Source: Nissolia schottii (Eukaryota; Streptophyta; Magnoliopsida; Fabales; Fabaceae). From it: a stretch of DNA of 64,000 bases. The translations under genes were made by a program, and so were the position numbers. Shown here piece by piece: positions 53,651 to 64,000 of the stretch. The DNA is taken from positions 60,274-124,273 of the forward strand of contig QANU01065951.1 of assembly GCA_003254905.1 (NCBI GenBank), read 5' to 3'. How positions within the stretch are numbered: position 1 is the stretch's first letter; each line of letters begins with the position of its first letter. Below the pieces are notes generated by a model. That model did not search any database. It was not told where the DNA came from and saw only the letters and a program-made list of their open reading frames with translations.

Positions 53651-55130
53651 GGACATCGGTTAGCCAAACTCAAATAATTATTAGTTACATGCTAACCTTG
53701 CATCTAGAACGGCAAAGGTACATAAGAAAGGGGATTGAGTAAAGAATGGAAGAAGACCCTTCCACACTAACTATAACTCTAAAGCTAGGTATGCATATGC
53801 AACAAGGCCTGTGATTGATTTGCATCCTGATTAGATGTTGCTAATGGGTGATGTATGTGATGTATTGTGGTCATTTTCTTTGTCTATTTCTAGGTTATTA
53901 TTCCATGACCTTGAATAAATTTCAATCACTTAAAAAAAGAGTTATTCACACCAAAAAAATATCTTAAAAATAAAATGAAAATAAAGAGTAATATTAAAAA
54001 TATAAAATAAAATTTATGTCCTTTTTAGTAATTACACCTCTAGAAGTAATTTTGATTACCATATTCTAAAAACATTAGTTCTTTTCTAATCACTTTTGAC
54101 ATAAAAGTTTTCAAACATAAATCACGTTAGCATCAGCTCAATTTTGATCAAAATCAATTTTATAGAATCAATTTTTCGCAAAATCCACTTTGCAGACTTT
54201 AATCCAAATTATGTAACTTGTGTTGCCTTACTAGAGGTGAACAAGATTAGTCTAAACCGAATTACAACAAAAAATCGATGCACCAACATCAAACCAAACT
54301 AAACATGCATGCATGCATCCATACATACATGCATATGAGTGATTTGTTGAGATTTATAATAGAATTGAATTTGCTGAGATTTAGAATAGAATTGAATTTT
54401 CTTACACTATTCACAATTAATTGGGATTCTTACAATTAGGTGAATGAAATTCAACCCGCTACTTGCGTATTTGATCGCCAAACTATATTTTTTATAGGTA
54501 CCAACAAATATTTTTCTTTTAACTCTGGCACACCATTTTGTCAGAGGATAAATCATTTCTCTCATAAAAAAGGCCCCTAACATTATTTAATTGTTTAAAA
54601 ATTTTTATTTATTGAAAAGTAAAATTTTTAAAATTAGATAATTATTTAATTCTTTTATATTTTGCTTAATACACAAGGACAAGTGAATATTTTAAAAAAA
54701 TTTAAAAATTAAAAATTAAAGGTACACACTTATTTCAAAAAAAAATTCAATTATTATTATTATTATTAGACTTGGGCCATGAATAAAATGGATAAAAAAA
54801 AGCTAAGTTTTGTCCATCCCTCAATCTCACTTGGTCGAGACTAGACACCATTAAAAAGAGGAATGATATTTTACTATCAAAAGCTAAATATTAAAGTTAG
54901 CTTGAGCGTGACTTCGATGATGCTATGTTTGCGAGTGAATGACACGGTGCTCACATCAACCGTAATGCTAATCTAGCAATTATGACAAACAAAGTTAACA
55001 AAAAGAACAGAAAAGTTCGGAAATTTTCACGCCAATTTTGCAGTACACACGCTTTTTCTCCACTTGGTTCCAACTGCTGCCACCCCCTTCCACGTTCCAA
55101 CATATAGTACAAGCTCTCCCTCCTCCCTTT
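53651..55130. other. intergenic, upstream region of the ZIP gene
   Basis: AT-rich with no gene; a GCAT tandem run lies near 54306-54318. I looked for a zinc-deficiency element (RTGTCGACAY) in the upstream kilobase and saw none. Confidence 0.45.
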
Positions 55131-55133
55131 CCC

Positions 55134-55139
55134 TATATA
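55134..55139 (+). promoter_or_regulatory. candidate TATA box of the ZIP gene
   Basis: CCCTATATAG about 175 bp upstream of the ATG at 55313 is one candidate; a second, CTATAAAATGC, is at about 55234-55244. If the first is used, the leader contains two upstream ATGs (55214 and 55242). If the second is used, only the overlapping ATG at 55269 may be transcribed. Confidence 0.45.
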
Positions 55140-55312
55140 GTTTGTGTGTAGTACAAAACCCTATCCAAGCAAGTACCCGTCACCGTAACACAGCAGCCAC
55201 GTCCTCTTTGATAATGACTCCATTGACTCACATTCTATAAAATGCAAAACCCCTTCTTTTTCTACGCCATGACCATTCTCCATTCCGTTGCCTCTCCCTT
55301 CTCTTCTTCACC

Positions 55313-57177
55313 ATGTCTTCCTCCCTGCGCATCTTCTTCTCCGCCGCCCTCCTCCTCTCCCTCCTCCTCCTCTCCGTTTCAGCTCATAGCGGCCACCACG
55401 ACGACGACGGCGATGCGGACGCCGACTCCGATTCCGGCGGCGGCGGCGACAACCTCCGGTCGAGGTCCCTGATCGAGACGAAGATCTGGTGCCTCGTGGT
55501 GTTCTTCGTCGCCACTTTCTTGCCCGGGATTTCCCCTTACGCGCTGAAGTGGAACGAAGGGTTCCTCTTTCTGGGGACGCAGTTCGCCGGGGGCGTGTTC
55601 CTGGGGACCGCGATGATGCACTTCCTCAGCGACGCCAACGAGACGTTTGGGGATTTGACGGAGAAGGAGTACCCTTTCGCGTTCATGCTGGCCTGCGTGG
55701 GTTACCTGATGACCATGCTCGCCGATTGCGTGATTTCGTCGGTGCTGAAGAGGCAGGGGAGGGACGAGCCTGCAGCTCGTGACGGTGCTGCCACGGATGC
55801 TGAGATTCAAGGTTTGGGGCTAATTGGTTGATGCAAAAAAAAAAAAAAAAAACATCATTTATTTTGATCACGCAATTGCTGTTTCGAGTAAGCTCTCAAT
55901 TTGGTCCTTGAACCAAAAAAACAAATTTTGCGCCTTTAGAAATCAAAGCATCCCACATTTTGTTGTTGGGGTTTTTTTTTGAGGTGGCGACAATATGGAT
56001 GATTCCGTTGATAAGAAAATTAGGGGGGGTGGGGTTTAGGATTTAGCAAGAGGCATGCATGTTTTAGTAATCAATCATTTTAATTCTTTCATTTTACTTG
56101 ATGTGATGGGCATTTTAATCGCGCACAGAGCACTTTTAAGGAGTCAAATCTGTAACACTGGAGATGCTTGGTTCGGTGTACATTGTGCAGTAAACTAGTG
56201 TCGTGTAAATGGTAGGGGGTTTTAAACTTGTACTTTTGCTGATGTTAGTTTGAAAAGTGCAAAAGGGTGCGTGTATGATGATTGATTGGGCGTAAAGTAA
56301 AATAAATCATCGATTGCTTTGTTTTAGTGTGATTGGTTGTTATTCACGCTTATGCTATAGTGGCGCATCGTTTTATCAAAGATATTATTTGATTATTCTC
56401 GGTTTGACCTTGCTAACTGAAGACTGCGCTGTTTGTTTGTTGTGCATATTGCAGGGGCCGAGACGGGAAAAGGAGGTGGCAATGGTGCTGCTCCTCTGTC
56501 ACAATACCAGGTTAGATATTTATGGTCCTTTTTTTTCACTTAACAAAGTCTTATTTTGGGATTGGGATAATTTCCTTCTAGCCTTTGTCATCACTTATAT
56601 TTAACAGTACTTTCTGGTTTTTTTTTTAAAATTTTTTTTTTATTGATGCTGATAGGGCCATTCTGATCACCACAATGGGAACGCTGCCCTTGCTTCAGTT
56701 AACTCACTTGGAGATGCCATCTTGTTGATCGTTGCCCTTTGTGTTCATTCTGTGTTTGAGGGCTTAGCAGTTGGAGTTGCCCAGACAAAAGCTGATGCTT
56801 GGAAAGCCTTGTGGACAATCTGTTTGCACAAGGTATTTGCGGCCATTGCCATGGGCATTGCCCTCCTCAGGATAATGCCTAACCGCCCCCTGCTGTCGTG
56901 TGCGGCCTACGCTTTCGCCTTCGCCATCTCCAGCCCGATTGGTGTGGCCATCGGAATCATAATAGACGCCACGACGCAAGGTGCCGTGGCGGATTGGATC
57001 TTTGCCATATCGATGGGTTTAGCTTGTGGGGTGTTTGTCTATGTGTCAATAAACCATCTGCTGTCGAAGGGATACGTGCCCCATAAGCCATTGAAGGTGG
57101 ATTCAGCCTATTCCAAGTTTCTTGCGGTGTTGTTGGGTGTTGGAGTGATAGCGGTTGTGATGAGTTGGGACACCTAG
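55313..57177 (+). CDS. ZIP-family metal transporter, ZIP2/ZIP11-like
   Basis: Three exons with GT-AG introns, 55313-55811, 56455-56510 and 56656-57177, give 358 residues. Order: signal peptide or first hydrophobic stretch (about 1-24); a His/Asp-rich N-terminus ([16 protein letters not shown]); TM1-TM3 with [40 protein letters not shown]; a variable cytosolic loop ending in GHSDHH; TM4 with the family signature [13 protein letters not shown]5 with [13 protein letters not shown]; and TM6-TM8 ending VVMSWDT. The metal-binding histidines of TM4 and TM5 are present. ZIP proteins move Zn(II), and for some members Mn, Fe or Cu, into the cytosol. The sequence is closest in my memory to AtZIP2/AtZIP11, members linked to zinc and manganese handling in roots. 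Exon 1 is GC-rich, so long antisense frames there are shadows. Two or more upstream ATGs may limit translation. Confidence 0.93.
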
Positions 57178-59190
57178 CGTTCATTCAGGAGCAAGAGGCA
57201 AATAGCTTGGTTCTGACTAATATGAATTCTCTTTGAAGCCCACGCAAAAATCTCTCCCCTTTTAAGTTGTTTGTGCTTAATGATTTATAGGGTTTGTCTC
57301 CGGTCCTCACGAGTGTGACTTTGAGGTACACGCAATTACTATAATTTTGGAGACCAAACTCATTTGCTAATAAACAGTTAATGATGATTGTAGAATGATT
57401 TTGGCGGGATGTTTTAGTTATACAAACTTGGACTAAAAAACATTCTAGTACAAACATTTTTTTGCCTCTCTAAAGCTTGAATAGAGAAAATCTTGAAGAA
57501 ATTATTTTAAATCATTTGATTGATATTATATACTTTTTTATGTTTTAAAATTATAATTTTTTTTTCCCCAAAGAATATCTCTTCCATATCCTTTCTTCCC
57601 CCATTCTCCCACTTCCTTTGCGTTTCACTTTGCCCTGCCCTTAGTCACCGCCGCCCTTGACCTTTGTTCTTGTCGTTACTAATCATCCACCCACCTATCG
57701 TCGCATTCATCATTTTCACTACTTGATGGAGTGTGTCGTTGTTTGATTTGCAAGATTTGCGAGACCTTCGTGGTGGCAATTATAGCTTTTGAAGCCACTG
57801 CGGCACTGCTGCTTCGTCGTTGCTCCTACTTCTTCATCGCTGGCCACGAACAAGTTTTTCTAGTGCATTGCTTTGTTGTGACTTGAAAACTTCTAAAACC
57901 CACTCTGTGCCAGTGTTGTCACCCAATAGCATCCACCATCCATCTCTTCCGGCCACCTTTGTCGTTGTTCAATTTGAATGGCCGGCTGCCGTTGGTAGCT
58001 TGAAACAATACTGGTTTGCTTTGCTCTTTGTGGATGCCTTCCATAAAAATAATAGGGTTAAGTGTGTTTTTGGTTCTTGAAAAATTATAAATTTTGTGTT
58101 TTCTCTCTAATAAAAAAATTTGTTAGAAAATCTTCTTACATTTTTGGTAGGACGTGTGGTCTTGCATGTTGTCAAGTAATTAATTGCCTAACTTGATATT
58201 AGGAACTAAATCCTACAAAAAAAATTTGTTGTGACGATTTTTCAACAATTTTTTTTCAAGGGTAAAATATAAAATTTATAATTTTTTAGAAACCAAAAGC
58301 ATATTTAAAAAAAAATCAAAAGATTCTCTTTTTTTCCTTTTTAATTTGCTATTTGTAATTTTTTTTTAAAAGCAAAGGTAACCCATGATTAGACCCAACC
58401 TTTAAATGATAAGGGTTGGGTTAAGCAACCCAAATTAGAAAGATCAAATTGGCCTAATCCCTAATATTTTGCGTGGATTGGACAATTTTAACATCAAACT
58501 TGACCGAACTTAAACCATGTGCAACCCTAATATTATGAGTTTTGTAAGATTGTATCTTCGTTTTATAAGGTTGATGGTTAGTGTTTGTTTGAGAATAAAG
58601 AGAAACAACTTTTAATCAGCATTAAAAAATCAACTTAAAAAAAATTCAATAAAATCTAATATGTTTGGTAAAATAATAAAAAATAAGTAAAACCTTTAAT
58701 TTTTTAAGGACTAAAGTTGTTTTGACTTAAAATAAAATAAAATCCAAAGCGAAAGAAAATCAATTTTCTTTCATGATTAAAAAAATTATTTTTCTCCTTT
58801 TTTAGTAAATTGATCCAAACTATTAAATCTTGCATAATACAAATAATTATATCATATTTTTATTATTAATTTTACCATATAAAAATAAAATTTTCATATA
58901 ATTCAAACAAAATAGATTATCTTAAAATTACTTTTTCAGTTGAAATATTCAAACATAAATTGATATTCTCATAATCAATTATATAAGGAAGTGATTATTA
59001 AAAAAACAATTATATATTAAAATAAGTTTAATTTTACAATTTTTTCAAACATACACTTAATTGAAAGGGTGTTAACTTTTGCACTTGTTCATTAGAAATA
59101 AAATGGACACCATAAGCATAAAAAGAGGTCTACTACAAAGCTTGTTCGATATTGTGATACTACCTCCCTTCAATCAAGGCAATGACCGAT
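57178..59190. other. intergenic, 3' flank of the ZIP gene
   Basis: No gene is supportable. CT-rich low-complexity DNA at about 57570-58000 reads open for 86 codons but has no recognisable protein. Diverged AT-rich repeat-like DNA follows. Confidence 0.5.
58380..58545. mobile_element. hAT-type MITE remnant (GGGTTGGGT family)
   Basis: AAGGGTTGGGTTAAGCAACCC and ...AACCATGTGCAACCCTAAT carry the same GGGTTGGGT/GTGCAACCCTA signature as the remnant at 21645-22130. The ends are eroded. Confidence 0.4.
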
Positions 59191-60510
59191 TGTAATATCC
59201 CAAATTTTCCTCAAGAGTAAAATTGTAAGTATATATAGTTAAGCATGGATTAGTAAGTAATCTTAGTTATATTTATTTGTCAGAGTGTTTCGCATCATAA
59301 AGAGAGTCTACATCTCATAGCCAACAGGAGAAAGTCAACGATCAACCTTAAAAAATCAATAGTTGACTAATAAAGGGTTCTAACACCAAGTTCTTAATTA
59401 GGAAGCCCAATTGAGGAAAATGTGATCTAGAATTTCTTAGTTAGGTGATTTGATGAAGTTTGACTGTAATCATGTCATACTTTTAAAATTTGGACTCGAA
59501 TTAAACCCAAATCGGGCCCGCATCCAAATTCTAGGCCCCACTCCCACCTTGATATGGTAAAAAGATCAACATGGGGGAACATATTTTCAAAAAGGGACAA
59601 AAAGGATAACTATTAAGGTTATACCTTGTACCTTTCCCTTTATGATCCCTTATAAGTCACCAAAAATTCCAAAATCCTCTCTTTTTATGACTGAGTCTCT
59701 CTCTCTCTCTCTTATACATTTTATAATTCCATTTTTTCCTCTCATAATTATTCATATATTTCATTTCATCTTCCTCATTCTCTCTTCCCTCTCTTCAAGA
59801 GGAGAAAGAAAAACTTCCTCCTCCATTATAGACCACCATCATTGCCACCTTCGTCGCCCCCAAACACCATCAAGCTTTCATATTTTTCCCTTAGCTCATT
59901 CGCAAAAAAATACTCCCCACACCATAAGCTTTCATTTTCATCGCTTGGATTTTCAACTGGTGGGGTTTTTTTCCCTTTCTCTTTATTTTTCTATGTTGCG
60001 ATTTTGTGTAAGCTTTTTATGTTTCTACATTCCTTGCATGATTTTCTATTCAAAAATGTGATTTTCTCCCCTCCCCCATGTCATGTATGGATTTGACCAA
60101 GTGAGGGTCTTGGTGCTTCACTTGGTTGCATTTTATTTTGATGGTAGGTTTGTGTTCCTTATGTGATTCTAAGATTATTTCATCTTGAAGTTTTCTTCAA
60201 AAAAATATCTCTACAAAAAGTTAAAGTTTGGAGTCTTTGAAGAGATTTTTGAAGTGTCTTGTTGATCGATTGATTTTCTTGTGAAAATAATGATAGATTC
60301 TTGTTCCTTGTGGTATTCTAAGAATATGTCATCTTAAATTTTTCTTCAGAAAAAGTCTCTACAAAAAGTTAGAGTTTTGAGTCTTTGAAAAGATTTGTGA
60401 AGTGTCTTGTTGATTGATTGGTTTTCTTGTGAAACTAATGATAGATTCTTGTTCCTTGTGATATTCTAAAACTGTTTCATCTTAAAGTTTTCTTCAATAT
60501 AGGTGTAACA
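59191..60510 (+). mobile_element. LTR-like block of a Ty3-gypsy-type element
   Basis: It opens with TGTAATATCCCAAATTTTCC, close to the TGTAACATCCC start of the other LTRs in this window when read in their coding direction, and closes near GGTGTAACA at 60502-60510. A TATA-like CTTATAAG lies at about 59649-59656, followed by a CT run and a leader with tandem repeats. No matching target duplication was found, so it is truncated or old. Its 139-codon frame (59642-60061) is low-complexity leader, not a gene. Confidence 0.45.
60154..60508. repeat. 149-bp tandem repeat, about 2.4 units
   Basis: Units start with GTTCCTT at 60154, 60303 and 60451. Shared blocks include TCTCTACAAAAAGTTA, GAGTCTTTGAA and AAGTGTCTTGTTGAT. 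The period is 148-149 bp. It lies in the downstream part of the LTR-like block. Confidence 0.85.
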
Positions 60511-60533
60511 ACTCGAAAATTGTTACCAACACG

Positions 60534-61550
60534 TGTAACATCCTTGTTTGTTGCTTACGCTATAGTCGTAAACAATGTTTACATGGTTGTTAACTGGTTT
60601 GGTTGGGTTACTTCTAGTCTCATGTTTATACTTAAAAATATTTTCTTACTAAAAATATGGACCAATTTGAAAAAAATTTCTTTTCTTTATTAAAACATTA
60701 AATAGCAGTCATGCGTATTCGAGAAGACATACATATATAAACAAGCGATAGAGTCTACAAGACTTAGGCTTTTAAATAGCATAACAGGTAATTAGTCGCA
60801 TCAAACATCAAAGAAGGCATAATATAAATCCATTCATACAGGTCCAGAAAATAGTTGCACATATGTTTATACTTATATATTATAATTACTTCATTAAAAA
60901 GCTAATGACTTGACAAATCCATTCAACTGATACAAAATACAAAATACAAAATACAATATGCCTAGGAGTCTAGATGTGTAGATCTAACTGTAGTCCTGTT
61001 GCTCCCCTGGACCATCCTGAAGCCGAGGTCTCTACTCATCCTGTGATGCCTATTCCGTTTTGGCATACTCGTCGCACCTGCCTGGAATCACAAATGAGTG
61101 AGAAATGAAAACGTTGCGTCCTTAGTGGGGATCCTAGGGTATAGCTATCTGTTCTTGATTCATTTATGATCCAGGCCACTCAGGAGATCTCTAGGTGTCA
61201 AGATACACTAAAGTCCCTACTTATTTAGTCCTAAGTAGCTTTATCTAATTTACTAGGTGACTGGGGATATTCAAATCTTTGCATTACCTACCAGGGGGAT
61301 TTATTGTGCTTGCTTATCCTATTCGCTGGAGCAATGCGACATCGGGTCACGTACTCACGTATTTTATAATTATTATATATATAGGCAGACTTGTAAATCG
61401 TTAGACATTGCCTTGTAATGTATACATACACGATCAAATACATGCATCACATATATCATGCGTGAGGGGAAAGGGGGTTCTCTTACGCGCCCTATGGCAG
61501 TGTCCTTCTTGTTACATCATGTCCATCATTCTCCTTTGTAGACCGTGGGA
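60534..61550 (-). mobile_element. partial LTR of the long-LTR Ty3-gypsy family
   Basis: It starts TGTAACATCCTTGTTTGTTGC and follows the left 1 kb of the solo LTR: ACAAGCGATAGAG, CAAATGAGTGAG...GTCCTTAGTGG, CCAGGCCACTCAGGAGATCTCTAGG, and TTTATCTAATTTACTAGGTGACTGGGGAT. The match stops near 61490-61550, where gag-protease sequence begins at an ambiguous base (N, 61551). It differs strongly from the LTR at 62910, so the two are unlikely to be the pair of one insertion. Confidence 0.7.
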
Positions 61551-61551
61551 N

Positions 61552-62660
61552 GGATATAAAGGAGTGTGACGCTCCGGAATCATACAATACAATCAATGTT
61601 TTCCCATTAAGTATGCACTTACCCAAAATCAAACCTTCCCCGTCCTGAGCTTCTTCCGCCGCCATGGTGAATACTCGCCCCTGGCGTTGGGCCTCTGGTA
61701 GAACTGTGGTATAGTCCCTGGCATAGTGACTCACCTTTCCGCATCTGAAACAAATGTTCTGGCCCGCTAAACATTCTCCAGAATGTGTTTTGCCACACTT
61801 TGGACAGAGAGGGCAAGAGTCGGCTCTCGGCTGAACTTCTGGCGTGCTACGGCTTGAAACACCTGCTGGTGGCGGTGGTCTCACTGCTGGGGGTCCTGCT
61901 CTTGGCTATCCCGGTCGGGGCTGAGTCTGGGATCTCCCTATTCCCGACTGTGGCCTTGGCGGATACTGACCTCGGCCTCTACCTGCAAACGAAACTGGGA
62001 AGGATCCTCTCTTCCTCTGTTCTACTTGGGAGCTGCCTGCCTCTTCAAACCTTCTCTTATTCCTGTCACTGCGCACCTGCGCCAAGTCCCTGTTGGCCTC
62101 CTCTCGAGCCAGACATGTGTTGACGAGAGTGCCATAATCTCGTATCCCTGATACATTCAGAAATACTCGCAACTCTGGCTTCAACCCCCGCTGATACTTT
62201 CCACATTTCCAACCCTCATTAGGGTGGAGTCTGTAGGTCGGGGAGTAACGGCAAAGTCTCTCAAATGCCGCTGTGTACTCGGCCACTGTCATATTTCCCT
62301 ACTTCAGCTCTAAAAATTCTGCTTCCTTCCTGTCCGGTAGTTCTTGAGGAAAATACTTTCCTAGGAATGTCATCTTGAACTGATTCCAAGTCATCTGACC
62401 ATCGTCTTGCTCAACCGGGGGCCTGGTCATGTCCCACCATTCCCCCGCTGCTCCTTCCAGCTTCCTTGACAAAAACTTAACCTTCTGAGGATCCGTGCAC
62501 AGACTATCCTCAAAGATCTGCTCCATTTTCCGAAGCCATCCATGGACCAATTCAGGGTCCATCATTCCCTCGAACCTGGCGGATTAGCTCGTGAGAAATC
62601 CCGATATCTTAGGGCCTCGATCTCCTGAGCTGTCTAGGGGGCGTTGCGTTGAGCGTTGGA
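61552..62660 (-). pseudogene. Ty3-gypsy gag and start of protease (Tekay/Del-like), interrupted
   Basis: On the minus strand a retrotransposon gag domain (HGWLRKMEQIF, EWWDMTRP, FLGKYFPQ, then MTVAEYTAAFERLCRYSP) leads into an R/G/Q-rich stretch, CPKCGKTHSGEC, a zinc knuckle CFRCGKVSHYARDY, and then the retropepsin active site LYDSGASHSF. Breaks: a TAG at 62299-62301, a second in-frame TAG at 61906-61908, a one-base frameshift near 62570-62585 upstream, and loss of the last knuckle cysteine (C-x2-C-x4-H-x4-Y). The reading stops at the N at 61551. No reverse transcriptase, RNase H or integrase is present. This part would encode the capsid-like structural protein in an intact element. Confidence 0.85.
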
Positions 62661-62895
62661 GCCTGGGCCATTTCCCTGAGAATATCTACAAGATCCGCAG
62701 GTTCCAGGGTACGCTATGTAGTATCCCTGCGAGGTGACATGTCTAATGTGTAGTACCTGCACAGTGTCAAGTTGATCAGTCTCAAGAAAGGCAAGTACAC
62801 AGAAACTTAGCACATACCACTTAGCTGGAACATACACCGTAATCATGCTCGAAAGCATAGTGCAGCTCAGTCCTCAGGCTCTTTTGGACCAAACT

Positions 62896-62907
62896 TCTCT
62901 GATACCA
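62896..62907 (-). other. primer-binding site for initiator Met tRNA
   Basis: TGGTATCAGAGA on the minus strand, two bases inside the LTR edge, is complementary to the 3' end of plant initiator tRNA-Met (consensus TGGTATCAGAGC). It fixes the direction of the element: 5' LTR at the right, gag to the left. Confidence 0.85.
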
Positions 62908-62909
62908 AA

Positions 62910-64000
62910 TGAAATACCCTAGTTAACTGCTTACGCCTAGTTCGTATGCAAAGCTCACTAGGTTGTTTACTACTCGGTGGGAATACTCATAGTCCATTAT
63001 TATCTTTCGCAAATAGTCGCATAGGAAACTAGGGACCGATTTTGAACTTTTTCATTATGTCAATCATTTCATAAAATAGGAGCCATGCGTCAAAAAGAAT
63101 AGTTATAACAAGCGGTAGAGCCCTCAGGCTTAGCGAATAATAGTCAAGAAATAGAAAAGCATGCATCGTACATATATTGTGGTCCATCACCAAGTCACAT
63201 GGTTATAATTACAATAAATAATACACAAGCCATATGTACATCATATACAAGACATGGTCTCAAAATACATAGTCTCTCAAAATACAAGGCTACTGGAACA
63301 CTGCTCAGTATGCCCCTAACAAAATACTGTCTCTGGCTGGCTCTTGTGTCCCTAGCAGGTCTGGACCGCCTCATAGCTGCTTGGCCGGTTCGGCCGCATC
63401 CTCGTAGTAGGACTCGACATGTGTCCCTGGAGTCAAAAGGTAATGGGGGGTGAGAACGGTAGGTTCTCAGTGGGAAACTGTAACAGTAATATCTCGTGGT
63501 TCATTTAGTCATACTCCAGGCCGTTCAGGTGTTTCTAAGTGAACATGCATACTAACATCCCTACTGATTATCATCTGGCCTAAAGTCCTGAATAGCTTTA
63601 TCTACGTTACTAGGTGATAGGGGAACTACTCTTGCTTACTAAATTCTCGTGCTTGTTACTTGCTTTCGCATACATACCTAGCCGTCTCGAGCGTTCTCTT
63701 GACGGTAATTACATGATTTTACTTATCTTCTTACATACATTCTTACATACATTCATTCATACATCACATACTTTAGTCCTCCCTTTCTTTCATACTTTAC
63801 TTTCTTAACTTTCCTCTTGCTTTACTTTTCTTGAGCCCTTCCACTCTTGTAGTCGTGGCCTCGACTACAACCTACTTGCGTTCACTATCGTTGACGACCC
63901 GGCAGCGCTATAACCGGTGTGGTAGCTAACCACGTAAGGCTCATAGGAGGAATGCATCGCTCAACGATATGAACAACCACCCACTGTTGGATGGTGAGGG
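62910..64000 (-). mobile_element. 5' LTR of the gag-bearing Ty3-gypsy element, cut by the window end
   Basis: The edge reads TGAAATACCCTAGTTAACTGC, close to the solo LTR's TGTAACACCCTAGCTAACTGC. It continues with CTCACTAGGTTGTT, GTCCATTATTATCTTTC, GGTGAGAACGGTAGGTTCTCAGTGG, CATGCATAC.AACATCC and TAGCCGTCTCGAGCGTTCTCTTGACGGTA. Stem-forming blocks include GTAGTCG-loop-CGACTAC (63849-63868) and GTGGT-AGCTA-ACCAC (63919-63933). The promoter end and the palindrome-array position are beyond the window. Confidence 0.85.

Noticed and set aside
59642-60061. 139-codon frame in the LTR-like block
   Set aside because: Ser/Phe/Ile-rich translation of CT-rich leader DNA with no recognisable domain.

Overview
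This 64 kb window is nuclear DNA from a flowering plant: intron-bearing genes, AT-rich intergenic DNA, plant-type SINEs and MITEs, and long-LTR Ty3-gypsy relics. The protein families and the style of the repeats suggest a eudicot, perhaps a legume, but the species cannot be fixed from sequence alone. Two single N positions (32806 and 61551) point to a draft assembly.

Left third (1-26.3 kb), the gene-rich part. A Nudix hydrolase gene at 3349-7325 (+) has an intact catalytic box but no recognisable first coding exon. It is followed by a small secreted proline-rich, GPI-type protein (8236-8709, +), a two-exon fasciclin-like arabinogalactan protein (11924-13280, -), a six-exon acyl-CoA synthetase matching the ACOS5/4CL-like-1 clade of sporopollenin synthesis (16084-19609, -) and a classical arabinogalactan protein (25653-26294, -). 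Three of these five encode cell-surface hydroxyproline-rich proteins, and ACOS5 makes a precursor of the pollen wall. Nothing shows that they are co-regulated.

Middle (26.3-52.4 kb). A relic-rich stretch (B3-domain remnant, a SINE with a perfect 15-bp target duplication) leads into a large inverted duplication. Two near-identical, intronless-CDS copies of a CFIm68/CPSF6-like pre-mRNA 3'-processing factor lie head to head (35732-37873, - and 47538-49682, +) inside about 5-kb arms that include their long 3' flanks. The spacer of about 9.4 kb holds a truncated Ty3-gypsy relic, a foldback MITE, and a long-TIR element into which a 3.93-kb solo LTR has inserted; the LTR has TGT...ACA ends and a perfect ACTGC target duplication.

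Right part (52.4-64 kb). A Tourist-type MITE is followed by a three-exon ZIP2/ZIP11-like metal transporter gene (55313-57177, +), an LTR-like block with 149-bp tandem repeats, and the gag end of a decayed Tekay/Del-like Ty3-gypsy element whose LTR runs off the window.

The most unusual signal lies in the long transcribed leader (R-U5) of one LTR family. Three copies carry, at corresponding positions, arrays of short palindromes spaced 20-24 bp and mostly paired. The palindrome sequence itself differs between copies (TCATTCGAATGA in one, CCGCTCAGCGG-like in two). I put this forward as the best candidate for an undescribed element-encoded system.
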